Shown here in pieces: positions 63,001 to 64,000 of a stretch of 64,000 bases of DNA. The position numbers and the translations under genes were made by a program. Where the stretch lies: positions 2,108,001-2,172,000 of the forward strand of contig OZ244864.1 in the NCBI GenBank assembly GCA_965221195.1, in the 5' to 3' direction. The stretch comes from Poriferisodalis sp965221195 (lineage in GTDB: Bacteria; Actinomycetota; Acidimicrobiia; Acidimicrobiales; Poriferisodalaceae). The notes under the pieces are model-generated. The model was given only the letters and a program-made list of their open reading frames with translations, ran no database searches and was not told the DNA's origin. Within the stretch, counting starts at the first letter, position 1, and each line of letters opens with the position of its first letter.

Positions 63001-64000
63001 CTAGATAATCGGAGTGAGGTTCTAGCGTGAAGAACACGCTACCATCGGGTTCGTCAACGTTGTCGCGGTCAGTCCAATAGTCGCGATCAGAGGTGGCTTG
63101 GCCTGAACGTATACGTGCAAATTTTTGGGGACCCTCACTAACTGGCGAAATAAAGTCAGCGCCGTTGGTTGCATCTTCAACATTGAAATACACAAATAGC
63201 CGTTTGGAAGGCACTGGCGACACGCCGAAGACTAAGGTGGGTCGTGTGCCTTCGGTAACCGACTCGGGGGCTGTAATTGATATGACTGACTTCGATGCAG
63301 ATGCTACTACAAATGGTTGCGATAAGCCGTATAAGGCCAAGCCGCCTTCAATGTCGTTGGGAACGAAACTGCTTTGCAACGGGCCAATGCCATCGAAGTC
63401 GGTTCCCAACTCGCCAGTTCCGGGTGTGTTTGTGCCAAGTTCAAAGCCGCCACGACGCTTACCACCAATACCGGTGCCCGTCCAGTAGCTCTGATATTTG
63501 TCGTTCGCAGAAAGATTGGTTGCGGTGCCACTTTCGTCTGTGGGGCTGTTTGAGTCGTCCCAAGAATTATCCCAAAAATCAGCATAATTGTCAGCAATTT
63601 TGTCGCCGTCAAGCCAATAAATGGCCTCACCGGCCCCGTCGGTGGCAACCTCGGCGCTGTTATGAGCATCGGCGTCAACGGTTGCGGTGCTAGCTACAGC
63701 CCGGAAAAACCCGACATAGGGAAGCAAACTAGTGTCGCCCACCGCCGCATGCGCACGCACAAAAGTATCATAAGCCCTAATGTCGGGTGATTTGCCATCG
63801 CGTGTGCCAGACGTAGCGAACAACAAACGGAACTCGCCACCCGCGGACACTCCGGACGGTATCAGCGGCCAATCCGCTGGCACTCTTATAGGCCCGGTCT
63901 CATCGTCAAGGATCGCAAACTCAACCGACTCAGTAGCAGATGCCTCTACAACAACTCCTCCAGTAGATGAAGGTACACGGCTGCCTGTGCCGAATTTGAT
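29687..64000 (-). CDS. Giant Calx-beta-repeat surface/secreted protein, 5' end outside window
   Basis: One frame is open for 34,314 nt, at least 11,437 codons, ending with TGA at 29687-29689; it has no stop up to the window edge, so the start is not seen. Order from the N-terminal side: a PADWPLIPSG-type domain (about 63,290-63,895), a diverse set of Calx-beta-like modules (about 53,600-63,280), a highly repetitive region of alternating modules with embedded larger blocks (about 31,850-53,600), a four-Cys domain unlike the repeats (about 30,800-31,495), a further Calx-beta-like unit, a Pro/Asp linker, and a last Calx-beta domain. The modules end in Asp-rich TDDD motifs expected to bind calcium. 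Composition is Thr/Val/Ser/Asp/Gly-rich with very few Cys and Met, typical of extracellular adhesins. No membrane helix, LPXTG or other anchor occurs at the C-terminus. Export signal and anchor, if any, must be N-terminal. Role inferred: adhesion, aggregation or cell-surface stalk. Confidence 0.95.
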   Translation of the reverse strand: MKFGTGSRVPSSTGGVVVEASATESVEFAILDDETGPIRVPADWPLIPSGVSAGGEFRLLFATSGTRDGKSPDIRAYDTFVRAHAAVGDTSLLPYVGFFRAVASTATVDADAHNSAEVATDGAGEAIYWLDGDKIADNYADFWDNSWDDSNSPTDESGTATNLSANDKYQSYWTGTGIGGKRRGGFELGTNTPGTGELGTDFDGIGPLQSSFVPNDIEGGLALYGLSQPFVVASASKSVISITAPESVTEGTRPTLVFGVSPVPSKRLFVYFNVEDATNGADFISPVSEGPQKFARIRSGQATSDRDYWTDRDNVDEPDGSVFFTLEPHSDYLVDAALNVASVLVIDDDPTVVTLTRADSGAIAEDTSASAAERSAEFTVSLGRTLIDGERVDVPLVLSGEGITVDDYSLALKTGTGLNTGVTLANPATLTPTLRFANAAAQTATLVITVVDDEVDEGAFETLTVALGNLADTSLGTNVSGGAEPYDDNDAATDDNTFDVNITDDDISDPQISITADAATVTEGATASFTVTADVAPPVDVTVNLTVADDATSDFVPAGDEGSATVLIKAGELSATFEVDTTSDTVDEVDGTVSVTVGAGTGYTVDSASDEASVSVLDDDATTVTLSALFGSDVLYSAALTRLLSISLSRPLVAGESLSVPVVYSGATLGESFSVTVAGVLPTGVTAGDFSTTAQSFVAFTGPTSASPTAQLILSYVEDDNSIDEQLVVSVPTSATAGTSRLTTTGIRDGVVGTGTVTLTLDDPANNDEISVRLRGGGVIDGSITSGPGSTTEVVVELSRSLAADEQIEVLLNLDDNGTMPLPARWFDVAPPSLLYFTWNESGTGVTSRRIDRTRITVKFTGASGKTVQRATLSFVSTGQETSSHPRKVEAASDTEHEEMIISVNPNKPAQSISPFINLVAYDDGDATTTDDVTTRVLITDDDATLWQVSFTDTDDATLSTATVFEGDEYTFKVVLPDGVTGPVTVPLSYTHGTTLATDFDSLPESVFIPYGAESATVTIATVTDDVTEGTETLTVAAGRAPPGFSTTGATFSLTVNDTLPAVTVAADAATVTEGTAASFTVSVDVAPLADLMVTLQVSENSDGDYVDAGDEGTKSVSIKAGETSASYSVATVGDSTDEPNGLITVAAVAGSGYVVGSPASGSVRVHDDDDDGSTREVRLEVVDGSVLPRVVLSQIKRGDSFGFRARLVSGVGPVTVSLSAVDEVGYGVAGVDFELPTSVTIPAGESEVSVTLKTLVSSTRTSNFLVAFVPSVSDGFSVTPAHQVDFIVDVSGVVVNLFPKTDEVVSLLERASAPSNVRRAEFEVTLSAVLKAGERVDVPLVISGTGVSTSDFSLTLKSGGSLNTGVTLEAASSLSPTVVFDGVGAQVATLVFEATADGVAESYEIAALGLGTLEQFGADSDTNVEGGAVPNPDSLQQFGIISDEDTPTVTIAAVNSSVTVGKPAQFKVSVTPTQPYPVTVIYDHSATNFISGGARVGLPFKVPANAASAVLSLATSNPDARTSGEQLKVTLGVGAYLEGSPKEATVSLSPIPAGVTITESGGDTSVAEDGGTDTYTVVLDSQSTNDVTVTITSDTPTAAVIDGPDAGDTGGTTETLTFTTTNWSTAQTVTVTGVNDNLDNTGNERAVTLTHAVTSTDTNYNTVANQEVAVTVTDDDETPKVDLSVNPVSVSEGDGPTTVTVTATVDDATIRFDTDLTVVVSVDGSGGSGVVGFTAVDDFTLTIAAGAKTGTATFELTPQVDSVEETNETITVSGELTGLTINPATLTLADDDDFGLTITESGGDTSVAEDGGTDTYTVVLDSQPTNDVTVTITSDTPTAAVIDGPDAGDTGGTTETLTFTTTNWSTAQTVTVTGVNDNLDNTGNERAVTLTHAVTSTDTNYNTVANQEVAVTVTDDDETPKVDLSVNPVSVSEGDGPTTVTVTATVDDATIRFDTDLTVVVSVDGSGGSGVVGFTAVDDFTLTIAAGAKTGTATFELTPQVDSVEETNETITVSGELTGLTINPATLTLADDDEPVVKRSFTVNAGAKLVVVEGESKTYTVVLPAAPTADVTVTAESSDTSVVIVSGTLTFTSEDWNTAQSFTVSAADDAADQSGFGSRRVTVTHKVVSDDATYNNADVASFDVVVNDDDATEVTLARVGNGPIFELLSATDRLVEFTVTLGRALVAGERIDVPLVLSGTGITTGDYELKLKRDSTLNTGVTLSNAATLTPTVVFADVAAQTATLLITAVDDTAAEGTSETLTVALGNLATETLGTTTEGGAVANTNGNTFDVVIADNDAPVEVSLTRADSGAILETGTTDAERQALFDVSLGRALFARERIAVPVVLSGTGITDSDISVALDKSNDRSAGVTLQKPSSTDLALTLHFAKGATSARLVVTAAADSFDEAASETLTVALGDADSFADVGADEVTNVAGGTTRSSTDNAATVTITDGDLPLTVTLTAPAKTLTESDDTDTATVSVVLSRALVAGQSVTIPVYYSGGRAGEDFTVALSGAPTKVRLVSTPTAALVVFTGPSATSAPLVFTPTDDKDTTKKQVTLTLPATSDKRYRPEGIANTFTLGAHTTQTLVMSGGSIAVLEAEPVDPLVSQATVTMSRFGGGDTIEILESSQRIEIVVSLTEAGQVRSVPKGGRIEIPLLVSGTATLGTDYTLALKFGGDVNLGVSELPTALLSSDSPVLVFGEGASVATLIWAGITDQIAEGSPSNLYTETSTIALANKAAFDRPANTVDAVPAVKSGTTLPQSVLVTISDNDHDRGVAVTPTKFDITEGDSGGVTYQVRLATTAANVVVTATAPAGLQLSTAGGPASSTVQLTFNDKNYYQPQSVTITATDNTENNIDDPRRELLVTHTVTGYSTIKSADSVAVKIVDNDSTRVTLSGGGTVTEADPSTSTTVTVALSRALVAGETVQVPLSLVSPTGAPLVTSRRSRPPVARMVNWKVTGTGTRIGVDPYARASRLTDRVNLVVTLTGAGSQTATVTFTPTAVTDTDSTDETVNITIPNTLNRSLRPTNVGGGLTATGTAKITIKEPPPPDMVALSVSDSGTVAEGDTLTVTATLGSVASADVTVPVQVAAGATASGDDYSLSNSGNISISSGKLTGTLTFTATDDNVDELDESLTLELGTLPNGYVAGDPSKVAITITDTDATMVGLDGSKAAYMLEGGTGSFRVYLSRALVSGEILPVPLVFDTFGRVATRVTDYTLACPSPLPTGVNCGDLNTDATPTITFTGGTGSVSEVTVTVTSLTDDVVEVSNEYFGVSLGDLDSDSGTNLDGGAAKEVAKTWYVTIAEAPEAVLSPTSLAAGSLNGAKLTLSPKYASFGSVSTRRSTYFDRTDPSGLTAAAKALFTLVGAPTGLSISDVELLDEVDGTAALGWPTTLKHRSVRITLAYTGPTLTTDDTVTVKVGPAPASNGLLLIEEAGDDRLIDFTAALTADFTIDTSVAGVTISESGGSTSVSENAGTDIYTVVLDTQPTHSVSVAITSTGPVAFDGPDSATDYTTSESLTFTTSNWNSPQTITVQGQNDNLDNTGGERTATLTHNITSTDTSYNAVTDQTVTVTVTDDDLTPEIDLSVNPTTVGEGAGATTVTVTATIDDATIRFDEAKTVVVSVVGSGEAGRVGFTAVNNFNVTINAGAASGSNTFTLTPTSNSIDETNETVTVSGTLSGVTVNAASLSLTDDDGVGVTVSEASLSVSENAGTDTYTVVLDSQPTHSVSVAITSTGPVAFDGPDSATDYTTSESLTFTTSNWNSAQTITVQGQNDNVDNAGGERTATLTHNVSSSDAGYNAIGVADVTVLVSDDDATSVTLSRDAGVSITEGESLGFRLMLGRVLVAGEGLVVPLTFGGDATRGTDYVLGCVVAAGVVCANLNSGVATVTFTGGVSVSESVSLTLTAETDSTVESGGESVDVGLGTLTAVGLVGGVSATDNAGSVTINDPEPADVTVSLGVNNSARIREGRSLLVSVSLGEVAPVGGVSVPVRVVGGTASASDFRLSAGLVTVVGGERSGSVSLLAVDDELVEGDETVRLGLGALPDGYRAGSVSSVTVTVRDNDFAVVRQGGLEVEGLDSTLVLVEGEQVSYGVRLLAEPTHDVTVSVTSADSSVVSVSAPLVFTPQDWGERQEVTLTAVDNNVDRPGLGSVLVVVGHSVSSDDPVYGGGVGVVRVRVFDDDPTVVVLRRVGVGDVSEGGFAAFELELSRAPVSGERFSVPVRFSGDGISGSDVQITAVQPNVVSPPLPEVSVVSDGLGGWFLRFTEQTVRFWVRVLKDGRDEPDETLTVSFGGEAAFGAAAREGGTNVYGGVVADSVANSVSLKLVDVDDPLTARLSSGDTTLTEGDSAATASLRLVLSKPLRAGEKVTVPLVFAGGVFGDDFGLRLRSERLRGTPGGVSTVMLTGTSVTFTGPSGRSVDYAADIIVTALADSDVVSERVVVTTGTVTTTNLPLSSSASGRVVLQITDKNVVDTEATVTIGVTGGGGAVRVLETSGTVEVVVSLTEDDVLVGVPAGGRIEVPLAISGDAVLGVDYTLTLKSGDSVNRGVSVLSTAPLTTTSPVLVFGADASTATLVFTATGDSTPEGSASSLFTETARIALADREAFDRVANTVDAVPATQAGSSPPQPQSVTISIADDDNPAAVAISPTQLEVTEGDSAGGVYRVSLAAAPSGSVTVTATAPAGLQIKPADGNLAGTATLTFATSDWWQPQTVTVTATDNSTDDTPRSLQISHTVTGYGTVVTAAAVTVNIIDDESTTVTLSGGGTITEADPSTSTTVTVGLSRALVAGEKVQVPLSVVSPTGAPLVTSRRSRPPVTRMVNWSVAGTGTSISVDSFARASRLTDRTNLVVTFTGVGARTATVTFTPAAVTDADSTDETINLTIPNTLNNPLRPTNLDGGLTASGTAKITITDPTAAVTITETGGDTTVAENAGTDSYTVVLDSRPTAAVMVAVSSGTPSAVLLDGPDTPDSDIPTATETLTFTTSNWNSPQTITVTGQNDDVDNTGGSRSATITHDVSSTDASYQAIDVPDVTVSVTDDDLTPEINLSVNPSSVSEGDGATTVTVTATIDHATIRFDEAKTVAVSVAGSGEAGRVGFTAVNNFNITIAAGQASATGTFSLTPQDDSTDETNETITISGTLTDVTVNSASLRLTDDDGVGVTISESALTVSENAGSDSYTVVLDSQPTHSVSVAVTSTGPVAFDGPDSAADYTTSESLTFTTSNWNSPQTITVQGQDDNVDNAGGSRTATLTHNVSSSDAGYNAVTDQTVTVTVSDNDATPEIDLSVNPTSVSEGGGATTVTVTATIDDATIRFDEAKTVVVSVAGSGEAGRVGFTAVNDFNITINTGQASGSNTFSLTPQDDSTDETNETITISGTLSGVTVNSASLSLTDDDGVGVTITETGGGTSVSENGGTDSYTVVLDTQPSHSVSVAVTSTGPVAFDGPDSAADYTTSETLTFTTSNWNSPQTITVQGQNDDVDNTGGSRTATITHAVSSSDAAYNALGDETVSVSVMDDDATTVVLSRDVGVSVVEGESLGFTVTLSRGLVVGEEVVVPLTFGGDATRGTDYRLGCVVAAGVECANLNSGAATVTFTGGVSVSESVSLTLTAETDNTVESGGETVDVGMGTLTAVGLVGGVSATDNAGSVTINDPEPADVTVSLGVNNSARIREGRSLRVTVRLGEVAPVGGVSVPVRVVGGTASASDFRLSAGLVRVVGGERSGSVSLLAVDDELVEGDETVRLGLGVLPGGYRAGSVSSVTVTVRDNDFAVVRQGGLEVEGLDSTLVLVEGEQVSYGVRLLAAPTHDVTVSVTSGDSSVVSVSDPLVFTPQDWGERQEVTLTAVDNNVDRPGLGSVLVVVGHSVSSDDPVYGGGVGVVRVRVFDDDPTVVLLRRVGSGDVTEGGFAAFELELSRAVVSGERFSVPVRFSGDGISGSDVQITAVQPNVVSPPLPEVSVVPDGLGGWFLRFTEQTVRFWVRVLKDGRDEPDETLTVSFGGEAAFVAAARGGGTNVYGGVVADSVANSVSLKLVDVDDPLTATLSSGDTTLTEGDSAATASLRLVLSKPLRAGEKVTVPLVFAGGVFGDDFGLRLRSERLRGMSGGVSTVMLTGTSVTFTGPSGRSVDYAADIIVTALADSDVVSERVVVTTGTVTTTNLPLSSSASGRVVLQITDKNVVDTEATVTIGVTGGGGAVRVLETSGTVEVVVSLTEDDVLVGVPAGGRIEVPLQITGTAVLGADYTLALKSGDSVNRGVSVLSTAPLTTTSPVLVFGADASTATLVFTATGDSTPEGSASSLFTETARIALADREAFDRVANTVDAVPATQAGSSPPQPQSVTISIADDDNTAAVAISPTQLEVTEGDSAGSGYRVSLAAAPSGNVTVTATAPAGLQVAAAGGSAGNTATLTFATSDWWQPQTVTVTATDNSTDDTPRSLQISHTVSSYGTVVTAAAVTVNIIDDESTTVTLSGGGTITEADPSTSTTVTVGLSRALVAGEKVQVPLSVVSPTGAPLVTSRRSRPPVTRMVNWSVAGTGTSISLDPYARASRLTDRTNLVVTLTGTGARTATVTFTPAAITDTDNTDETINLTIPNTLNNPLRPTNLGGGLTATGTAKITITDPTAAVTITETGGDTTVAENAGTDSYTVVLDSRPTAAVMVAVSSGTPSAVLLDGPDTPDSDIPTATETLTFTTSNWNAPQTITVTGQNDDVDNTGGSRSATITHDVSSTDASYQAIDVPDVTVSVTDDDATPEIDLTVNPTSVSEGAGATTVTVTATIDTAVRFDEAKTVTVSVAGSGEAGRVGFTAVNNFNITIAAGQASNTGTFRLTPDDDSNDETNETITISGTSTGLTVNSATLTLTDDDDVGVTITESDGSTSVSENGGTDTYTVVLDSQPTHSVSIAVSSSGPVLFDGPDSATDYTTSETLTFTTSNWNSPQTITVTGQNDDVDNTGGSRSATITHDVSSTDASYQAIDVPDVTVSVTDDDATPEINLSVNPSSVSEGDGATTVTVTATIDHATIRFDETKTVVVSVAGSGEAGRVGFTAVNDFNITINTGQASGSNTFSLTPQDDSTDETNETITISGTLTDVTVNSASLRLTDDDGAGVTISDSALTVSENAGSDSYTVVLDTQPTHSVSVAITSTGPVAFDGPDSATAYTTSETLTFTTSNWNSAQTVTVQGQNDNLDNTGGERTATLTHNVSSSDAGYNAVTDQTVTVTVSDNDATPEIDLSVNPTSVSEGAGATTVTVTATIDDATIRFDETKTVVVSVAGSGEAGRVGFTAVNDFNITINTGQPSATGTFSLTPQDDSTDETNETITISGTLTDVTVNSASLRLTDDDGVGVTISEASLTVSENAGTDTYTVVLDTQPTHSVSVAVSSSGPVAFDGPDPATDYTTSESLTFTTSNWNSAQTITVQGQNDSVDNAGGSRTAMLSHAVTSSDTSYDAIDVPDVTVTVTDDDVTPEIDLSVNPTTVGEGAGATTVTVTATIDDATIRFDEAKTVVVSVAGSGEAGRVGFTAVNDFNITINTGQASGSNTFSLTPQDDSNDETNETITISGTLTDVTVNSASLRLTDDDGVGVTITESGGGTSVSENGGTDSYTVVLDTQPTHSVSVAITSTGPVAFDGPDSATAYTTSESLTFTTSNWNSAQTVTVQGQNDNVDNAGGSRTAMLSHAVTSSDTSYDAIDVPDVTVTVTDDDVTPEIDLSVNPTTVGEGAGATTVTVTATIDTAVRFDEAKTVTVSVAGSGEAGRVGFTAVNNFNVTINAGAASGSNTFTLTPTSNSIDETNETITISGSLSDVTVNSATLTLTDDDDVGVTITESGGSTSVSENGGTDTYTVVLDTQPTHNVSVAITSTGPVAFDGPDVATAYTTSESLTFTTSNWNSAQTITVQGQDDDVDNAGGSRTAMLSHAVTSSDTSYDAIDVPDVTVTVTDDDLTPEIDLSVNPTTVGEGAGATTVTVTATIDDATIRFDEAKTVVVSVAGSGEAGRVGFTAVNDFNITINTGQASGSNTFSLTPQDDSNDETNETITISGTLTDVTVNSASLRLTDDDGVGVTITESGGGTSVSENGGTDSYTVVLDTQPTHSVSVAITSTGPVAFDGPDSATAYTTSESLTFTTSNWNSAQTVTVQGQNDNVDNAGGSRTAMLSHAVTSSDTSYDAIDVPDVTVTVTDDDVTPEIDLSVNPTTVGEGAGATTVTVTATIDTAVRFDEAKTVTVSVAGSGEAGRVGFTAVNNFNVTINAGAASGSNTFTLTPTSNSIDETNETITISGSLSDVTVNSATLTLTDDDDVGVTITESGGSTSVSENGGTDTYTVVLDTQPTHNVSVAITSTGPVAFDGPDVATAYTTSESLTFTTSNWNSAQTITVQGQNDNVDNAGGSRTAMLSHAVTSSDTSYDAIDVPDVTVTVTDDDLTPEIDLSVNPTTVAEDAGATTVTVTATIDDATIRFDEAKTVVVSVAGSGEAGRVGFTAVNNFNITINTGQASNTGTFTLTPDDDSIDEADETITISGSLSDVTVNSAMLSLTDDDGVGVTITETGGGTSVSENGGTDSYTVVLDTQPSHSVSVAITSTGPVAFDGPDSATDYTTSETLTFTTSNWNSAQTVTVQGQNDNVDNAGGSRTATLSHAVTSSDTSYDAIDVPDVTVTVTDDDVTPEIDLTVNPTTVAEDAGATTVTVTATIDTAVRFDEAKTVVVSVAGSGEAGRVGFTAVDPFNITIAAGAASANGTFTLTPDDDSTDETNETITVSGSSTGLTVNSASLSLTDDDGAGVTITESGGSTSVSENGGTDTYTVVLDTQPTHSVSVAVTSTGPVRFDGPDSATDYTTSETLTFTTSNWNSAQTITVQGQNDDVDNTGGSRSATITHDVSSTDAKYNALGDETVTVTVTDDDATTVTLARDAGASITEGATLGYTITLNRALVVDELLGVPLTFSGSATRGTDYSLACASATGVTCRNLNSGTATVTFTGGVSASASVSITLTAETDNTIETGGETVDIGLGTLSAGTLAGGVSATDNAGSLTINDPALSGVAVTLAVNNSGTVTEGGTLTVTATLGSSASANVTIPVRAASGGTATAGDYSLSNSGDIAISSGSSSGTITFTATDDSIDENNETLTLQFGTLPAGYRAGSPSSVNITINDNDNAGVTITETGTPPGTSVSENGGTDTYTVVLDSQPTHSVSVAVTSTGPVLFDGPDSATAYTTSETLTFTTSNWNSAQTITVQGQNDNTDNAGGSRTATITHDVSSTDAKYNALGDETVTVTVTDDDATPEIDLSVNPTTVGEGAGATTVTVTATIDDATIRFDEAKTVVVSVVGSGEAGRVGFTAVNNFNITIAAGQASNTGTFMLTPDDDSTDETNETITVSGSSTGLTVNSASLRLTDDDGVGVTISESALTVSENAGSDSYTVVLDTQPTHSVSVAITSTGPVAFDGPDSATAYTTSESLTFTTSNWNSAQTVTVQGQNDNVDNAGGSRSATITHDVSSTDAKYNALGDETVTVTVTDDDATPEIDLSVNPTSVSEGAGATTVTVTATIDDATIRFDEAKTVRVSVAGSGEAGRVGFTAVNDFNITINTGQASGSNTFSLTPQDDSTDETNETITISGTLTDVTVNSASLRLTDDDGVGVTISESALTVSENAGSDSYTVVLDSQPTHSVSVAVTSTGPVAFDGPDSATEYSTSETLTFTTSNWNSAQTITVQGQNDNVDNAGGSRTATLSHAVTSSDTSYDAIDVPDVTVTVTDDDVTPEIDLSVNPTTVGEGAGATTVTVTATIDDATIRFDEAKTVVVSVVGSGEAGRVGFTAVNNFNVTINAGAASGSNTFTLTPTSNSIDEADETITISGSLSDVTVNSATLTLTDDDDVGVTITESGGSTSVSENGGTDTYTVVLDTQPTHNVSVAITSTGPVAFDGPDVATAYTTSESLTFTTSNWNSAQTITVQGQNDNVDNAGGSRTATITHDVSSTDAKYNALGDETVTVTVTDDDSTTVTLARDAGASITEGATLGYTITLNRALVVDELLGVPLTFSGSATRGTDYSLACASATGVTCRNLNSGTATVTFTGGPSASTSVSITLTAETDNTPEGGGETVDVGVGTLSAGTLAGGVSATDNAGSVTINDPALSGVAVTLAVNNSGTVTEGGTLTVTATLGSAASANVTIPVRASSGGTATGGDYSLSNSGNIAISSGSSSGTFTFTATDDSIDENNETLTLQFGTLPAGYRAGSPSSVNITINDNDIAAVTITETGTPPATSVSEGGGTDTYTVVLDSQPTHSVSVAVTSTGPVAFDGPDVATAYTTSETLTFTTSNWNSPQTITVQGQNDTVDNTGGSRSATITHDVSSTDAKYNALGDETVTVTVTDDDATPEIDLSVSPTTVAEDAGATTVTVTATIDDAAVRFDEAKTVTVSVAGSGEAGRVGFTAVNNFNITIAAGQASNTGTFMLTPDDDSNDETNETITISGSLPGVTVNSATLTLTDDDGVGVTIIESSGSTSVSENSGTDTYTVVLDTQPTHSVSVAVSSSGPVAFDGPDVATAYTTSETLTFTTSNWNSAQTITVQGQNDTVDNTGGSRTATITHAITSTDTAYNALGDETVTVTVTDDDATPEINLTVNPTTVSEGDVATTVTVTATIDHATIRFDEAKTITASVDGSVEAGRVGFTAVNNFNITINTGAASGSNTFTLTPQDDSTDEINETITISGTSTGLTVNPTTLSLTDDDETIVIPKVTVTADDRSITEGENAVFTVSASPAPAAPLAVTVVVSESTGGGRDFVTAANEGRRTVTVSTSGSVKVTIATVNDDVDEPNGEVTVEVVAGTGYEPGTASQAKARVSVRDDDQSPLSGYYYFRLAAYGGLQKDLWICRAQRPTVEDLFGPDKTDYDELTGEERIEWAQALLTPQVFPAPSGVIIEWDKDSYVVGEVATLSIKTRLGERMCRDVDFSFVAGGYAPGDIGWCASCGPYPFKPGWINARISMGETETKLRFVLQHPGRISYELLWNSGLSDMDIYVDGASLPLTQISTEGGVWGPEVEATVLPAPPDVQASQARAWYNMATPGEMSAVTTPISFGIASITAGSDITEGEEAQFTVTLQPAPTTALPVTVTTITSDNDGFSAQTRTMRVPVTGTLDINVPTTDDDVEHPDGQITVEISAIAGYTVSLSTASVTVTDNDSSSDSEGETETDTNPDNPPPADPPTSVDPTPPADPTPPADPPPTDPVVSIATNSDITEGSDAVFTLTASPAPTAPLTVTVNVIASGDYGVTTGTHTVTIPSSGNATLTIVTTNDNTDEIDGTVTVTITDSAAYDPDSSASAATLNISDDDDPTPVDLPAFSINDGIYIEGERNGYYVFFVTLDKPTDQPTQVSYTIETTGDGPGHATVGDDFESGAETIYFRPGLTRNVGLAVVKNDNTPEPDETFRIVLSQPQGATINQATATITIQDND
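30365..30510 (-). other. Pro/Asp-rich linker in the giant protein
   Basis: An acidic Ser/Glu/Thr stretch (SDSEGETETDTNPDN) is followed by a PADP/TPPADP repeat of about 30 residues. It separates the four-Cys domain and a Calx-beta-like unit from the last two C-terminal modules. Such linkers commonly act as wall-spanning or stalk segments. Confidence 0.8.
30800..31495 (-). other. Four-cysteine domain of unknown family in the giant protein
   Basis: About 230 residues between Calx-beta-like modules do not follow the repeat pattern. Landmarks are YYYFRLAAYGGLQKDLWICR, VEDLFGPDKTDYDELTG, GERMCRDVDFSFVAGGY, IGWCASCGPYPFKPGWINAR and SGLSDMDIYVDGASL. It holds four Cys (one each in WICR and MCRD, two in WCASC) and is rich in Trp and Tyr, unlike the rest of the protein. 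It could be a ligand-binding head stabilised by two disulfides. I recognise no family. Confidence 0.7.
33190..34070. repeat. 0.9-kb block, copy 1 of 2 (other copy at 36,457-37,340)
   Basis: This block encodes a module pair beginning VTLARDAGASITEGATLGYT and containing DYSLACASATGVTC, NSGTVTEGGTL and TPPATSVSEGGG. An almost identical copy lies 3,267 bp away at about 36,457-37,340. Each copy has a pair of Cys (LACASATGVTC), rare in this protein. Confidence 0.85.
36457..37340. repeat. 0.9-kb block, copy 2 of 2
   Basis: Second copy of the block at 33,190-34,070, offset by exactly 3,267 bp (1,089 codons). The two differ at scattered positions. The exact in-frame offset fits duplication within the gene. 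Confidence 0.85.
38900..41690. repeat. 1,431-bp near-identical tandem duplication
   Basis: The segment about 38,900-40,260 recurs at about 40,331-41,690 with an exact offset of 1,431 bp (477 codons, two module pairs). The match is close to complete over most of its length, as seen by comparing lines 39,001 and 40,432 onward. It is one of the youngest events in the repetitive region. Confidence 0.9.
43745..47455. repeat. 3.7-kb block, copy 1 of 2 (other copy at 48,857-52,567)
   Basis: A block of about 1,230 codons contains modules not seen in the alternating pairs: VVEGESLGFTVTLSRGL, LGCVVAAGVECANLNSG, SARIREGRSLRVTV, VVRQGGLEVEGLDSTLVLVE, LRFTEQTVRFWVRVLKDGRD, VNWSVAGTGTSI. It recurs with an exact 5,112-bp offset (1,704 codons). 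Confidence 0.9.
48857..52567. repeat. 3.7-kb block, copy 2 of 2
   Basis: Second copy of the block at 43,745-47,455. Substitutions are scattered and the frame is intact in both. The two copies are separated by alternating module pairs, so the duplication unit was larger than the block (5,112 bp). Confidence 0.9.
53600..63280 (-). other. Diverse Calx-beta-like modules of the giant protein
   Basis: This part encodes some 30 modules of about 90-130 aa, each with an entry such as VTEG or ITEGD, a central FTVTL or YTVVLD strand, and an exit DDD or DDN. Examples are ITADAATVTEGATASFTV and VTLTRADSGAIAEDTSASAA. Module order is not periodic, except for the 723-bp duplication near 58 kb. It looks older than the downstream alternating region. 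Confidence 0.8.
57901..59335. repeat. 723-bp near-perfect tandem duplication
   Basis: About 712 bp starting at 57,901 recur from 58,624 with an offset of exactly 723 bp (241 codons). I noted only about two differences, including GGTTGG versus GATTGG, which changes one residue (TND preceded by Pro or Ser). This is a type 1/type 2-like module pair (ITESGGDTSVAEDGG and VDLSVNPVSVSEGDGP) and is evidently very recent. Confidence 0.92.
63290..63895 (-). other. PADWPLIPSG-type domain of the giant protein
   Basis: About 200 residues start PADWPLIPSGVSAGGEFRLL and include SPDIRAYDTFVRAHAAVG, YWLDGDKIADNYADFWDNSW and NDIEGGLALYGLSQPF. This is not a Calx-beta sequence. I recall similar segments (W.L.PSG..G..FRLLF.TS..RD) recurring in other large bacterial Calx-beta proteins, where they have no assigned function. 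The Trp/Asp/Asn-rich loop could bind ions or sugars. Confidence 0.65.
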
